Shown here: one piece after another, positions 1 through 24,615 of the stretch | Layout: each line of letters begins with the position of its first letter | Numbering within the stretch: position 1 is the first letter of the stretch | DNA from: Gadus chalcogrammus | Lineage: Eukaryota > Chordata > Actinopteri > Gadiformes > Gadidae | Assembly: GCF_026213295.1 (NCBI RefSeq) | Contig: NC_079417.1 | Location: 3,609,455-3,673,454 of the forward strand | DNA length: 64,000 bases | Direction: 5' to 3' | Notes under the pieces: generated by a model | What the model was told of the DNA's origin: nothing | The model's input: the letters and a program-made list of their open reading frames with translations, nothing else | The model's database searches: none | Position numbers and translations under genes: made by a program

Positions 1-60
1 TGTGTGTGCGTCAGCGTGTGTGTTTGTGTGTGTGTGTTTCCACTGTGAGTGTGTAGCCTC
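1..60. repeat. Interrupted TG microsatellite cut by the window edge
   Basis: Degenerate (TG)n with TC and TTT interruptions. It continues off the left end of the window. No coding value. Confidence 0.8.
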
Positions 61-1099
61 TCTCCTCTCTAACCCTAACCCATCAAAGAGCTCAGCAGGT
101 GAGAGAAGCATTGTGGAACCTTGTTCTCATGTTACCTTTCAACTCCGAGACATCAAAGACAGGGCTCAGAGAGGGCAACCCACGTGTGCACGTGAATGCA
201 CGTGCACACACACAGGTAAGAGCACGTGCATGGGAATGCAGAAACTCACACAAACACACACATAGGCATTTGAAGAATTACATAGATTAGCATTATCTTT
301 CAATCTATTTAGCGATCTCTCTGTTTCTGTCTATCTCTGTGTTGTTGTCTATCTGCTTGCCTATCTATCCGTCCGTCTTTTCCCTCGCCCATGCATTAGG
401 TAATTGACGCGCAATCACACAAGGTTTCATATGAGCATAATAGAAATGTCTCGTAGCGCCCATCTGGCCCCAGAATTGTTATCGAGATGCGGCCAAGTCA
501 TCGTAATTCAAATCCCGAAGCCCTCATTCAAGTCGGTTCTTTGGTCTGGGTCTCAGCCCTGGATGTGTATGAAGCACATCTGTCGGGCACTCCTCACACA
601 CACGCTTGCATGTAGAATTGAGATCGCAGACACCATGACGTTTTAAATATGTGTTTGAGGATATTGGCGTAAAAGGGGCAACACAGCCCAGTCGTCTGTA
701 GGTGCTCATAATATAATAGTCTGTAACGAGAACAAATGGTCTTGGAGCTCACAACCTGCTGCTTTTGTTGGGTATCATATGATATTGGTTTGGCTCAGGG
801 AAGTGCAACTTTCGGTACCTCGCGGTTGGATTGGATTCTGAGTCTTTATTAAGGGGTGGTCGTTTCAGTTCTTCATTTCTGCTGCTGTCCAATGGGCACC
901 AAGAAAGGCAGTGTGGTCCATGGTTGCATTGAAGCAGAGTCAATTGTATGGAAGACAATGTTGTTTTTATGTTTGAACAATCGGTCTATAAACCGATTGC
1001 GATGATATAACCACACATAGGCAAAGAAATATATAGGTATAAATATATGTGCATCCCACGTGATGCCGCAGACACCAGGAGGAAGTGACTGAGGGGTTT
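61..1099. other. Gene-free stretch
   Basis: No exon, RNA gene or mobile element recognised. The stretch holds a cluster of four CACGTG hexamers (181-228), degenerate CTATC/GTCT tetranucleotide tracts (about 300-380), and otherwise ordinary AT-balanced sequence. Confidence 0.5.
181..228. promoter_or_regulatory. Cluster of four CACGTG E-boxes (putative)
   Basis: The palindromic E-box CACGTG occurs at 181-186, 189-194, 199-204 and 223-228, four times in 48 bp. CACGTG is the canonical site for bHLH factors such as USF, MYC and CLOCK/BMAL. The cluster sits in a decayed CA/TG-rich tract, so it may simply derive from a mutated microsatellite. No gene start is visible nearby. Confidence 0.3.
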
Positions 1100-1230
1100 A
1101 AGCCCCCACTCAGACCCCTCTAGTGTTGGCCCTAACCCTAGCCCCCCTTCAGACCCCCGGTTGGGCGGACCCTAGCCCTAACCCCCCTTCAGACCCCCGG
1201 TGGGGCGGACCCTAGCCCTAGCCCAGACCC
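1100..1230. repeat. Short C-rich minisatellite with CCCTAA-like motifs
   Basis: About 40-bp units containing CCTTCAGACCCCCGGT and GGGCGGACCCTAGCCCTA occur two to three times, with small substitutions. No coding capacity is seen. Confidence 0.7.
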
Positions 1231-1930
<700 letters not shown>

Positions 1931-2185
1931 TGCATGTAGGTTGCTGTGTGTGTGTTTGTGTGCATATGGGTTGCTGTTTCAAGGCAACCGCAACCCGCCA
2001 CATCTCTGTTTAACAGCCCTGCGAGACTCCATAGGGGACATTTCTTCATGATCTAGTAACGCAATAGTTAATTATATATCGAGGTAAAGAGACAGGCAGG
2101 CCAAATGACAGACGTAAAGAAAGAAAGATAGCTCCATCTATTGAAACACATTTGTGTTCATGTGTGTAGTCGTGTCTGTCTATGT

Positions 2186-3019
<834 letters not shown>

Positions 3020-3104
<85 letters not shown>
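3020..3104. repeat. (TG)n microsatellite
   Basis: About 42 uninterrupted TG dinucleotides with decayed TGTG/TGCG tails on both sides. Confidence 0.98.
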
Positions 3105-3106
<2 letters not shown>

Positions 3107-4322
3107 TGCGTGCGTGTCAGAGAGTGTGTGCATGTGTGTGTGTCAGAACGGTATGGGTCGGTGACTGCCATAAACCGACCCGAAAACGTCAACGTTGGTT
3201 CAGCTTGAAGCCTCATAAAAAGGCAGGGAGCATCGAATCTCAGTCAATCCATGCATTAATGTAATGTTTATAACCCCCTGCCCCCCCACATCACTTCAGA
3301 GAGAACCCTGGCAGCGAATGAAACGCCCTCCGTCTCTCTCTCCGCCGGTCCGACTGGTGCGTGTTTTATTACAGGTTGTACGTGGTTTCTTTTTCTCTCT
3401 GCGCTTTCATCACACTAACTGTTTTCCTTTGTTGTCAAGAACTATACCATGATGGAAGAACCCCCCCCCCCCCAACATGTGACCGTGGGCAGTGGGTGGG
3501 AGACAAGGAGGGAGTGAGGCAGAGAGAGGAGGGAGAAAGGGTGATGTCGGGACACAGAGGCCTTTTTCCTTTTTTACTCGAACCACTGGAATGCTTGAGA
3601 CCGACCTTATGTGGTCACTGACAGCTTATAAAGGCGAGAGAGAGAAACCAAGACAGAAAGAGAGTCTGAGTGTTACAGAGAGGCACGGGTTGCCAGGTCA
3701 TTTTTGTTTCACTAATGAAAACCATCGAAATGTAACAATTATATAACAGACATCACAGGACGATCCATGCACCCTTCAAAAAACGGAGGGAAACCTGGAA
3801 GAGTTACATAGGAGCCAAATGCCCTCCTTTACAACGTGTAAATGACCTGCAGTTAGTAAATCTAGCGTAGCATTCCCCAGGCATCACGGCGTGGCCGCTG
3901 CCCGTAAATGTTTTTTCAGCAGGCAGACCCGCGGCCAGCGCACCCACCTGCTGATCATGTGCCGGGGCTGCTGGTCGCCTGGCAACCGTCCAGGTAGTTA
4001 TAAAGCTTTTCGTCTGGCAGCTTCTGATGAGGTGCTAAAGTGTCCAATAAAATGTGATCGATGACGCCCCTAATCAAGACAATCTGCACCTCGACATTCA
4101 CCCTCTCCTGCTGTTGACTTGAAAGAATTCAAATCAAGGGGTGCAAAGTTTATGTATACGCTTTTAGGTCGAGTGCTGCACAAGTACAGACGTTTTCTTT
4201 ACTTCAGTTTAATTCTGAGCGAGATATTAATTCTGAGCGAGGACTTTATACTTTTTACACTCTTAAGCAAGTATTTTACTTTTTACCTTATTCTTTATCA
4301 CATGAAATTACAGAATATAATT
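3105..4322. other. Gene-free stretch
   Basis: Contains a short C tract near 3463-3473, a GA-rich patch (3500-3540) and no recognisable gene. Short open frames lack family features. Confidence 0.45.
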
Positions 4323-4624
4323 GGTACGACTTCACAATAAGGACACGTTAAGTAACCATTGAATAAGATTACTTAATGCAGTGATAAGCATTATTATACA
4401 GCAAAAGCATAGTGGTTAGGGTTAGTGGGTTAACCTAACCCTATTTAATAATGTAAAAATTAATAGTTAACATGAACACCATATGTATAAGCATGAAAAC
4501 CAATAGTTAATTATTTGTTGAATATAAGTAAACTAATATTTAACTGTTAATTTATTGTTCAGAAATGCTTATTACTGCATTATATAATGTTTAGCAATGA
4601 CTACCCATACCCTTATCTGTTGCC
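4323..4624. mobile_element. Decayed foldback MITE related to the element at 55996-56610
   Basis: The left end resembles a mutated GGTAACACTTTA-type terminus followed by CAATAAGGACACGTTAAG. Internally the segment near 4370-4395 (CTTAATGCAGTGATAAGC) is the inverse of GCTTATTACTGCAT at 4568-4581, so the element can fold back. The core contains GGTTAGGGTTAG and CCTAACCCTA (about 4415-4445). No clear target duplication remains. The relationship to the intact element is inferred from end sequence and core composition. Confidence 0.45.
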
Positions 4625-7498
4625 ATCAAAGTACCCAAGTTTAACAAGATCAAACTGAAACACTCTATAGTGCATCAATCAATCCACATGTTCAACACTG
4701 AATCAACCTCTAGATCAAGGAGGAGGCGAAGGGACTTTTATGTATATGTCTTCTATGTGTTTCTGTTTTCTGTTTTACGGAGTGTGATGTAATGCCCTAC
4801 AATGTACACTATGGACAATTAATACAAGTTACATGCATGTGTTAAGTCACAATGGAGCAACTAAATGGACGCAAAACAAATTTCCGACCTGTCTCTTATT
4901 GTAAAGTGTTCCCATATCATGTATTCAAAAAGGCATTGCTGCAGTTTATTAAAAGGTTGTAATTGTCGGTTTGTCGGTGTGGACACACTATTAGGCCAGC
5001 CAAAACGCAATCATTAAATGTGTATCCAAACCAGCAATAACTCAAGGACAGAATGTATCTGCTTGTAAAAAAAATGACATCATGATGATGAATAAGCATT
5101 TTCACTTTGGAAGAATGGTGAGGGGGAAAGTTTAGCAAAATACTGTTTGATAGTACTGCGAAATAAAAATAACTGTTAAAAATAGTAAAGCTCTTTGAAG
5201 CTCTCCAATGCAAGTGTCAATGACATCAGCTCGCCACGTCCTCTACGTAAAACCAGGCCAGGAGATGGTTTTTGGGTTCGGTTTCCCTTGAGGACTATGA
5301 TCTTCTCTGGCTGTTAATTGCATTTGTCACTACTGCATTACAATGACTTAGTGTGTCAGGGACACTTTAGGCGTGTAAAGAAAACCATCCAGCTCAGCTG
5401 TTATAGAAGGATTACTGTTCTCTTTGCTCCTGACACAGGATAACTTTCTGATGGGCCGGTTTAAATAAAATAAAGGGATTAGATGGCGAAGGAGCAATGG
5501 ATGTCGCACTTATTCAGCCTGAGCCTTTTTCCCCTCTCTGTGCAACAGATCTAACAGAATAAATACGTTAAGACTACATGAGGGTTCTATCGCACTGGCC
5601 TGTCACTGCGGCCCGTACGGAACAACCTCCCTCTCTCTAACAACCCATCAGCAAGAGTTTGTGTGCGGTTCTCCCTCTCGCCTCTTTTGTTGTCACACAT
5701 GCCACCGCGGCGTGTGCTCTGTCCGTCAGGACGGTCTCGGCCCGCCCTATTCCCTTGGAACCGCAACCAAACTTCCCCAAGTGACACCTGGAGGGCAGGA
5801 ACGCTCGCAACACATGGAGAACGATAACAGAAACAGCTTTTCAAGTGAGGTCTTTGTAAATATCACCCCCAGAATTGACCCGTTATTGACACCTTAGTTT
5901 TGACCTAATCCTGTTGTCTTGAAGCACTTTTTGCTATCTTGATTCAATCATCTTGCTGCTAACTGATAGAATAGCTGGCCTTTAATGCCAGGGAAGATAT
6001 AGAAAGAATGTATCACTCGCTAGAAACTCTACGGCTCTGAGCTCCCTTTGTCCAAAACAAAACACTGGAGTAAGCTAGGAGATGGATCAGCTATAAATCA
6101 AAACTCTGGCCCAGGCAACCTTTTCTAAGCAAGAACGTTTTAGTATGACGTATGTCGCACATGTTACAAACTCAGAGAAAATCTTTTTCCCTGTGAGGAG
6201 TCAAGCATATGTCCAGCCTATACCTTGACTTAAATCAGATCCAAACCAAACATGGACGACAGCCACGAGGGGAGCACAGAGTTCTACCGCTCATGCTGAA
6301 TCATTATATTGCCCGGGAAGATGGATGGTGAGACAGGATAATAAAAAGAGAAAGTAACAGGATTAAAAGGACGATGTGATACCTGCATTAGATCAACCCA
6401 CACTGGCACAAGTGCACCAGAACTTTATGAAACAGGCCTAGCTCCACATCTTACACACGCAGCAGTTAAAAAACAAAGGCCCACTGGCTCAGGGTTCGTT
6501 ATAACCGCAAGTATTTAACAACAGTTTTGCAAGAATGAAATCCACCAACAACACTAACAAACAATTTGCCTTCCAAATACTTGTGTACACAAAGTTCACA
6601 AAATAGACGCCGTTCCCACCATGCTCATATTTCTGGTTATGGGCCGTGCATTTGATTTACTCCGTATGATTCAAATTTGTGAATTAATAGCAATACTTGT
6701 ATTCATTAATATCAAAGTCCAATTCCGAAAACATCAACCTGTATCCCTGATAAAAAATAATTGGAATGGAGCACCATTTTGTAATGTTAATGACAAGTCA
6801 ATGACACAATGTCACTGCCAATTTAAGTATTTTCAAGTAACATGAAAACAATCTCAATAAAAACACTGACTAAATAATTAACTATGGCTTTTCATCCGTG
6901 TCCTAAAGAACTAAAGTCCCAAAGTAACACATGGGCAACATCATCAAAGCAGAAGCAACTTCTTCAGGAGAACTTGACTCTGCTGAACACCGTGAGCTGG
7001 CGACCCACACACCAACAGCCTGGCACTGTGGCCGTGTCGGCCAGATCGTTTGTGGTCCGTCGTTTGTTTTATGATTTAACATCAAGAAGAGGTTGCCGAG
7101 CAACGCGGTTTAATAACAGCAAGAGTAGAAAAGCAGCAAAAATAAACAGCATTTCTGGCCGGCGGTCCTCGCTGCAACGCGCTCTGCATTTCTATGAAAG
7201 AGCGATCTGTTCGGCTGGAATCAAAAGTGTACTTAGCGAAACACAGCTGCAAAACAGCGAAGACATTCCGCTCAGCTCAGAGTGACAATTTGTCTTCTAA
7301 AGTTAAAAGTTTGGACACCTTCGACAGAAACCTTTGACTGTTATTCAACTCTCTATCTCTCTCCGGACCTTGTTGAGTCTGAGATCCACTGAGCCCGGTT
7401 CTGGCCCGGCGGGGTCTTGGCCGTGCAGCAGTGAGGGAGGAGAAGAATGGGATTTGAAGAAGGGGTGAGGGGCGGCTGGTGCAATACACAGAGGTAGA
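4625..7498. other. Gene-poor stretch with one uninterpreted 133-codon frame
   Basis: No gene could be supported. An ATG-initiated plus-strand frame of 133 codons at 6884-7285 (serine- and arginine-rich, no recognisable domain) is the longest non-repeat frame. It lacks flanking splice sites I could justify. The surroundings are AT-rich and free of long microsatellites, unlike most of the window. Confidence 0.4.
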
Positions 7499-7884
7499 GG
7501 CCCAATCCCATTCCTACCCCTCACACCTTCCCCTTACCCCTCCCCCTTGTTTTGAAGGGGGAAGGGGAAGGGGAAGGGGAAGGGGAAGGGGGAAGGGGAA
7601 GGGGAAGGGGAAAGGGGAAGGGGAAGGGGAAGGGGAAGGGGGAAGGGGAAGGGGAAGGGGAAGGGGGAAGGGGGAAGGGGGAAGGGGGAGGGGAAGGGGG
7701 AAGGGAAAGGGGAAAGGGGAAGGGGAAGGGGGAAGGGGGAAGGGGAAGGGGAAGGGGAAGGGGAAGGGGGAAGGGGAAGGGGGAGGGGGAGGGGAAGGGG
7801 AAGGGGAAGGGGAAGGGGTACCCCTTACCCCCTTGTTTTGAAGGGGTAACAGGAAGGGGTAAGGGGTAGAAATTGGATTGGGCC
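7499..7884. mobile_element. MITE with GGCCCAATCC ends and an expanded GGGGAA core
   Basis: The left end GGCCCAATCCCATTCCTACC is mirrored by the inverse complement of the right end, which closes with GGATTGGGCC at 7875-7884. A subterminal CCCTTGTTTTGAAGGGG motif occurs on both sides (near 7543 and 7831). The core (about 7556-7818) is a purine tract of GGGGAA/GGGGGAA units that has clearly expanded. No convincing target duplication is visible. There is no transposase, so it is non-autonomous. Confidence 0.7.
7556..7818. repeat. (GGGGAA)n purine minisatellite
   Basis: About 260 bp of almost pure purine on the plus strand, in 6-7-bp GGGGAA units with occasional GGGGGAA, GGGAAA or GGGGGA variants. 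It lies inside the MITE. Arg/Gly/Lys-rich or Pro/Phe/Ser-rich open frames here are artefacts. Confidence 0.95.
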
Positions 7885-8644
7885 CGAGAATTAAAAACAT
7901 AGTGCTCCATTTGCGATGTTAAAGTGCAAGGAAACCCCCGAAACACTTAAAAATAAAAAAAAACTGTTAAAAATCTGTTCAATTTCGGTCTCACAAAGTG
8001 TTCAGCATGTTGTTTAAGACAAAAGCTTATAAAGTTGTTAGGCGGCGCAAATTCTCTAAAATATACCAGCCTGCTACCTCCACAGCATATCGTTTGATTG
8101 CGATATTTTGTCAAACCTCTAATTGGCCGGCAACTAACTGGTCCGAGAGACTGTGGGGAGGTTTTGAGAAGGGATTTTACAACCAGATATGTTTTTTTTA
8201 AGTTTAAGTTTTTAAGTTAAATTTTTTTCGTTTATTTATCCTTTAAAAAGGATGCCTTACAGCTGCAACTAGTAATTAATTACAATTACTTTTATGTTTA
8301 AAATGCCGTATAAAGGCCAGTTACTGAAGCCCAAAGGGATGAAATGTGCTTGACCAAAAACTTTAAATCCAAATAATTATTATAAAATTGTAAAACCTTT
8401 GCAGATTCACGGGAAGGAGACCAAAAGCTTGCTGCTAGCTGACGTAGCTTTGTCTTTGGCAGGTACCTACGTCAGCAGTCATGCAGGTTTGAAGAGCGGG
8501 GCCCACACCTGTGCAGACGGGACAGGTGTGAGTTAGGGTTAGGGTTGGTCGCCAAGATGTTGCTTCAGCTCATCATCCTCTTCCTCCTCCCTCCTCATCC
8601 TCACAAACGATGCATACAGGTTATTGCCTCATTTTTCAGTGATC

Positions 8645-8646
<2 letters not shown>
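7885..8646. other. Gene-free stretch
   Basis: AT-rich sequence without recognisable exons. A short telomere-like GTTAGGGTTAGGGTTGG lies at about 8532-8548. Confidence 0.45.

Positions 8647-8722
<76 letters not shown>
8647..8722. repeat. (TG)n microsatellite
   Basis: About 38 TG dinucleotides, ending 8 bp before the target duplication of the hAT-type element. Confidence 0.98.
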
Positions 8723-8726
<4 letters not shown>

Positions 8727-8738
8727 TCTCCCGATTAA

Positions 8739-9190
8739 TAGGGATGAACCGCATATTCTGCCACCGAACATGTTCGGCCGAAAATGGCCCAAAACATAAT
8801 GTTCGGTATCGGCCGAAGGAGTAGAAAGGCCGAACATAATACACCGAACATATTTTTCTTTTTATAAAAAAAAAGAAAGAAAATGTACTCATTGAAAGGT
8901 ACATTGTTCTTAAATTCTTGCTATAATGTCTGCTGGAATGTTAGAAAACGTTCAGTATTAAATAAATATTTTGTATCAAATTTGTAATTGATTTTTTTTA
9001 TAGAAAAGCAAGACAAAAAAGTTTATAAAGGACATTTAATTGTTTGATTTATGCAATGGTGAAAAATTAAAGCAAAATTAATGAAAAACATTAAAAGCCA
9101 CATTCGGTATTCGGTTTCGGCCTTCGGCCAACTGCTTCAGTATATTCGGTTTCGGTTTTGGCCAAGAATTTTTATTTCGGTGCATCCCTA
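8739..9190. mobile_element. hAT-type non-autonomous element (MITE) with 8-bp target duplication
   Basis: The element starts TAGGGATGAACCG and ends CGGTGCATCCCTA, giving imperfect terminal inverted repeats of the TAGGGATGCACCGA type known from hAT transposons. The 8-bp sequence CCGATTAA directly flanks it on both sides (8731-8738 and 9191-9198), the target-duplication length of the hAT superfamily. Near both ends are many TTCGG/CCGAA motifs, for example GTTCGGCCGAA near 8771. The middle is AT-rich. It is 452 bp with no transposase frame, so it would need an autonomous relative in trans. The intact target duplication suggests a fairly young insertion. Confidence 0.85.
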
Positions 9191-9198
9191 CCGATTAA

Positions 9199-9640
<442 letters not shown>

Positions 9641-9835
9641 CCTCCCGAGGCCCACTGAGGCGTAGGGTTGAAACTGGAGCCTAGCAACCCTCACAGTGCC
9701 CCCACTCCCTCTTATCGCCGAGATGAGAGGTTTCAGTTCATCCTGAAAGATGTCATTTCTCAGGGTGATACGGGGGCTGCAAGCACCGTGCAAAGTGTTC
9801 TGGAAGTGGAAGAGACGGAGGGGAGAGGGAAGGGT

Positions 9836-9886
9836 AGGTGGTGGTGGTGGTGGTGGTGGTGGTGGTGGTGGTGGTGGTGGTGGTGG
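9836..9886. repeat. (TGG)n trinucleotide microsatellite
   Basis: About 17 TGG triplets. Poly-Trp or poly-Pro open frames through it are artefacts. Confidence 0.97.
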
Positions 9887-13235
<3,349 letters not shown>

Positions 13236-13900
13236 AGATGAGGGGTGAAGGAGAGTGTGGTGAGACGGCGGAGGCCCAACTGATAAACACAACGCAAACC
13301 GGAGATTAGTGCACGTAAAGCCTTCTAGATTTGCTCTCAGGAGATGAGTAATTGCCCCCCCTACCCCAACCACATGTAAACTGCGGCTGGAAAAACAACA
13401 AAAGCCGCTGACTAACTGTGTTGCTGTGTGCTGATGTGGGGGGGGACACCCTGTCATTTCCCCCTTCTGACTTCCCTGGAAAGGCCTCTCTTCGTCTAAA
13501 CACGCAGCCTTTGTCTCACCAAAGCAGGGCTGTGAATGTATTTTTAGACCGGGATATGGTAGCAGACATGGGCCTCATGGGTTCCCTTCCTTCAGGGGGG
13601 GGCTGTGGGGCCTACTGAATCGATGTGCGAGTCTTTATGTTGTTTCGGCATCAGACATGCTAAAGGGTAAATGATCCCTGCGATGAAAGTTGGAAGAACG
13701 GTGCTGGCTCAACACTGCTCAGCTGTGTATGTTGAGCCATAGGAGCCAACCTGTTGTTTGATTGTTGCAGAGCCTAATTGAGTGATTCTGATCCAAACTG
13801 CATGGTTTTTCCCTTTATTTTCCATCATTACGGTATTAACCTGCAAACACCTCCAACACACACACACACACATACACGCGGTACGTCAAATTTGTAACCC

Positions 13901-13906
13901 TTTATT
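13901..13906 (-). promoter_or_regulatory. Poly(A) signal of trmt11, copy A (putative)
   Basis: AATAAA on the minus strand, about 165 nt past the trmt11 stop codon. Confidence 0.5.
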
Positions 13907-14068
13907 TTAAAAATAACAGTGGCATAGCAACATCATCATTAAAATGCTGTAAACAATACAACAATTAATAAAAAAAAAAAACATTTTGGAAAGTATCAGG
14001 GCGTGTTTTAGTTGCCTTAGCAGCACCACTAGAGGTTAGCATTCAGTCGGACGGGACAGATCTGCCCC

Positions 14069-22896
<8,828 letters not shown>

Positions 22897-22976
22897 TTTT
22901 GTTGCTCATTCAAAATACATCCGCCATGGTACCGGGCGGTGGGCGCACAAGGCATATCAACTCAGTTCCGCCGGTC

Positions 22977-22981
22977 ATTGG
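22977..22981 (-). promoter_or_regulatory. CCAAT box of the trmt11 promoter, copy A (putative)
   Basis: CCAAT on the minus strand (GGAACCAATGAC context), about 80 bp upstream of the trmt11 ATG in a locally GC-richer stretch. It is retained in copy B (41224-41228) although neighbouring bases differ. No TATA element is evident. Confidence 0.45.
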
Positions 22982-23881
22982 TTCCGCCTAGTTTATAACC
23001 GGCACAATCACCATAAATGGAAGAAATATGCTATCCTCGACCAACTTAAGTAGAACAATGTAGGCTTATTTATTATTCAGGTGGTTCACACATACGTGTG
23101 GCTTTATTTCTGATCGAATTAAGAGAAACCACAAACCGAAAATATGATTGAAATTATATTAAATTATATATTTAATAAAAAAGGAAATTACTTTGCAAAA
23201 ATGTAGAATCAATATTAATGCAAGTAATTTGTCAAAATATTCCCTGTGCTTGGTCCAAGGTTTGTCTGACAAGATTTATGACATTGATACTAAGCTGCTT
23301 TGGGACTATACTTGTTACAGCTGATAGGATGGCACGTGACATCTTGGCCACGATTGGACGAGGTTTCGTTTATCCGCGCCATCTCCATGTGGCCATTGGT
23401 TGACATGGCTGTCATTCAATTCAGGAATTCCCGTGGCAGTGAGTGCAGTATCTGGACTATGCTGTGTCCGCAGATCTACATCTTTGTAAAATTGTATTAG
23501 TCGATACGTATTGTTAATTCATTGGTGGTTAGTTACACGGGAGTTGCATTGCAGCTAGACATTGGAGCTGAAGTCTATACAATGAAAGAGGGATGTAAGT
23601 AAGGACTTTGTTGTATGTGACTTAGTAAATCTCATAAAGTTGTTTATATTATTCAAGTTTTACAAATGGTAACTCAAATTTTTCTTTTTGTCATAATCTT
23701 TCTTGTTGGTTGGTAAAGGATGTTCAATCCCAGACTATTATACCAACAATACCACGTCATACCATGAATATGTAATATTGGAATTCATAATAATTAATAC
23801 AACTTTTAATTTCCACAAAATAGTAAATACCCCTGACTCCCTGACCCGGTCCTAGCAGCAGGCACCACATTCGCCCCCACC
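22982..23881. other. Intergenic region between divergent trmt11 and the Costars gene, copy A
   Basis: AT-rich, with no exon I can prove. A possible non-coding first exon for the Costars gene ends at GAGGGATGTAAGTAAG (about 23588-23603), which contains a good GTAAGT donor. A possible acceptor, TCCTAGCAG, lies at about 23851-23859. This is inference only. Confidence 0.35.
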
Positions 23882-23947
23882 ATGGACCACGAACCCTAAC
23901 CCACCAAGGACACTGAACCCATACCCACCATGGACCACGCACCCTAA
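23882..23947 (+). promoter_or_regulatory. Two tiny upstream ORFs in a CCACCATGG minisatellite, copy A
   Basis: Repeats of about 24 bp containing CCACCATGGACCA precede the Costars start. Each ATG has a full Kozak context. uORF1 (23882-23899) encodes MDHEP-stop and uORF2 (23930-23947) encodes MDHAP-stop, the latter ending 6 nt before the main ATG. If transcribed, these would be expected to reduce translation of the main frame. Confidence 0.55.
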
Positions 23948-23953
23948 CCCACC

Positions 23954-24532
23954 ATGGACCAAGAAGAAACCAGCGACCCAGCCGCGGCAGCACCTCCACC
24001 TCAGGCCCCCGTCCCAGACGACCGCGTCACCTGCAGGGGCACGGTGGGACCCCTGAAGGAGAACTGGCAGCAGTGGTCCAGCGACCACCAGGCGTCCCAG
24101 AAGCAGAACCCCTTCAGCCAGCAGGTCTGCGGGGCCCCGCCCCCGACGGGCCTCCCTCAGCGGGGCCAGCGCGGCTACGGGAGGCCCTTGGAGGGCTCCA
24201 TGACGGAGCGACGCGGGAGGGACGCTCACACGCACGTCGGCCGGGAGGTGGAGGAGCTGTGCGCTGCCATCAGAGCCATCGGCCGGCGAGGGGAAGAAGG
24301 GGCGGACGCCGGACTCGGGGGCACAGGCGCTGGGGACCGGGGTGGTGCCGCCGGGCGGGGGACGGGGAGCGTCACGGTGGAGTTCGGGAGGCTGTTCGAG
24401 CACTACGTCACCATCTCCAACAAGTTGGTGGGGGTGCTGCTCCGAGCCAGGAGGCAGGGTCTGGTTCACTTTGACGGGGAGATGCTTTGGCAGGGGCAGG
24501 ACGATCGCGTGGTGATCACTCTGCGGCAGTGA
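23954..24532 (+). CDS. ABRA/STARS-like Costars-domain protein, copy A
   Basis: Single-exon frame of 192 aa. Residues 24-55 (VTCRGTVGPLKENWQQW, then HQASQKQNPFS) match the conserved region ahead of the Costars domain in actin-binding Rho-activating protein (ABRA/STARS). Residues 74-82 (GYGRPLEGS) and 92-191 carry the Costars fold, ending FDGEMLWQGQDDRVVITL. Known members bind actin and promote Rho/SRF signalling in muscle; ABRACL is the minimal form. Unusual: a glycine-rich insert of about 25 residues (114-138) splits the Costars domain, and the N-terminus is short and Pro/Ala-rich. The coding sequence is strongly GC-rich inside AT-rich surroundings and has no intron, whereas I recall mammalian ABRA having a split coding region, so a retrogene is possible. 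Start: the last Kozak ATG after the uORFs. It may be a teleost ABRA-like paralogue; I do not assign a symbol. Confidence 0.85.
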   Translation: MDQEETSDPAAAAPPPQAPVPDDRVTCRGTVGPLKENWQQWSSDHQASQKQNPFSQQVCGAPPPTGLPQRGQRGYGRPLEGSMTERRGRDAHTHVGREVEELCAAIRAIGRRGEEGADAGLGGTGAGDRGGAAGRGTGSVTVEFGRLFEHYVTISNKLVGVLLRARRQGLVHFDGEMLWQGQDDRVVITLRQ

Positions 24533-24615
24533 CCGGAGGCTCCAGTCCAATGCACCGACCACACACGTCAGGGTTCGTCGCGGCAGAGGCCCCTTGACGG
24601 AGCACGGAGCAACCA

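Noticed and set aside
6884..7285. 133-codon plus-strand frame as a gene
   Set aside because: No family features, splice context or conservation visible. Left as an uninterpreted frame.
7479..7946. Arg/Gly/Lys-rich and Pro/Phe/Ser-rich frames over the GGGGAA tract
   Set aside because: Repeat-derived frames inside a MITE.
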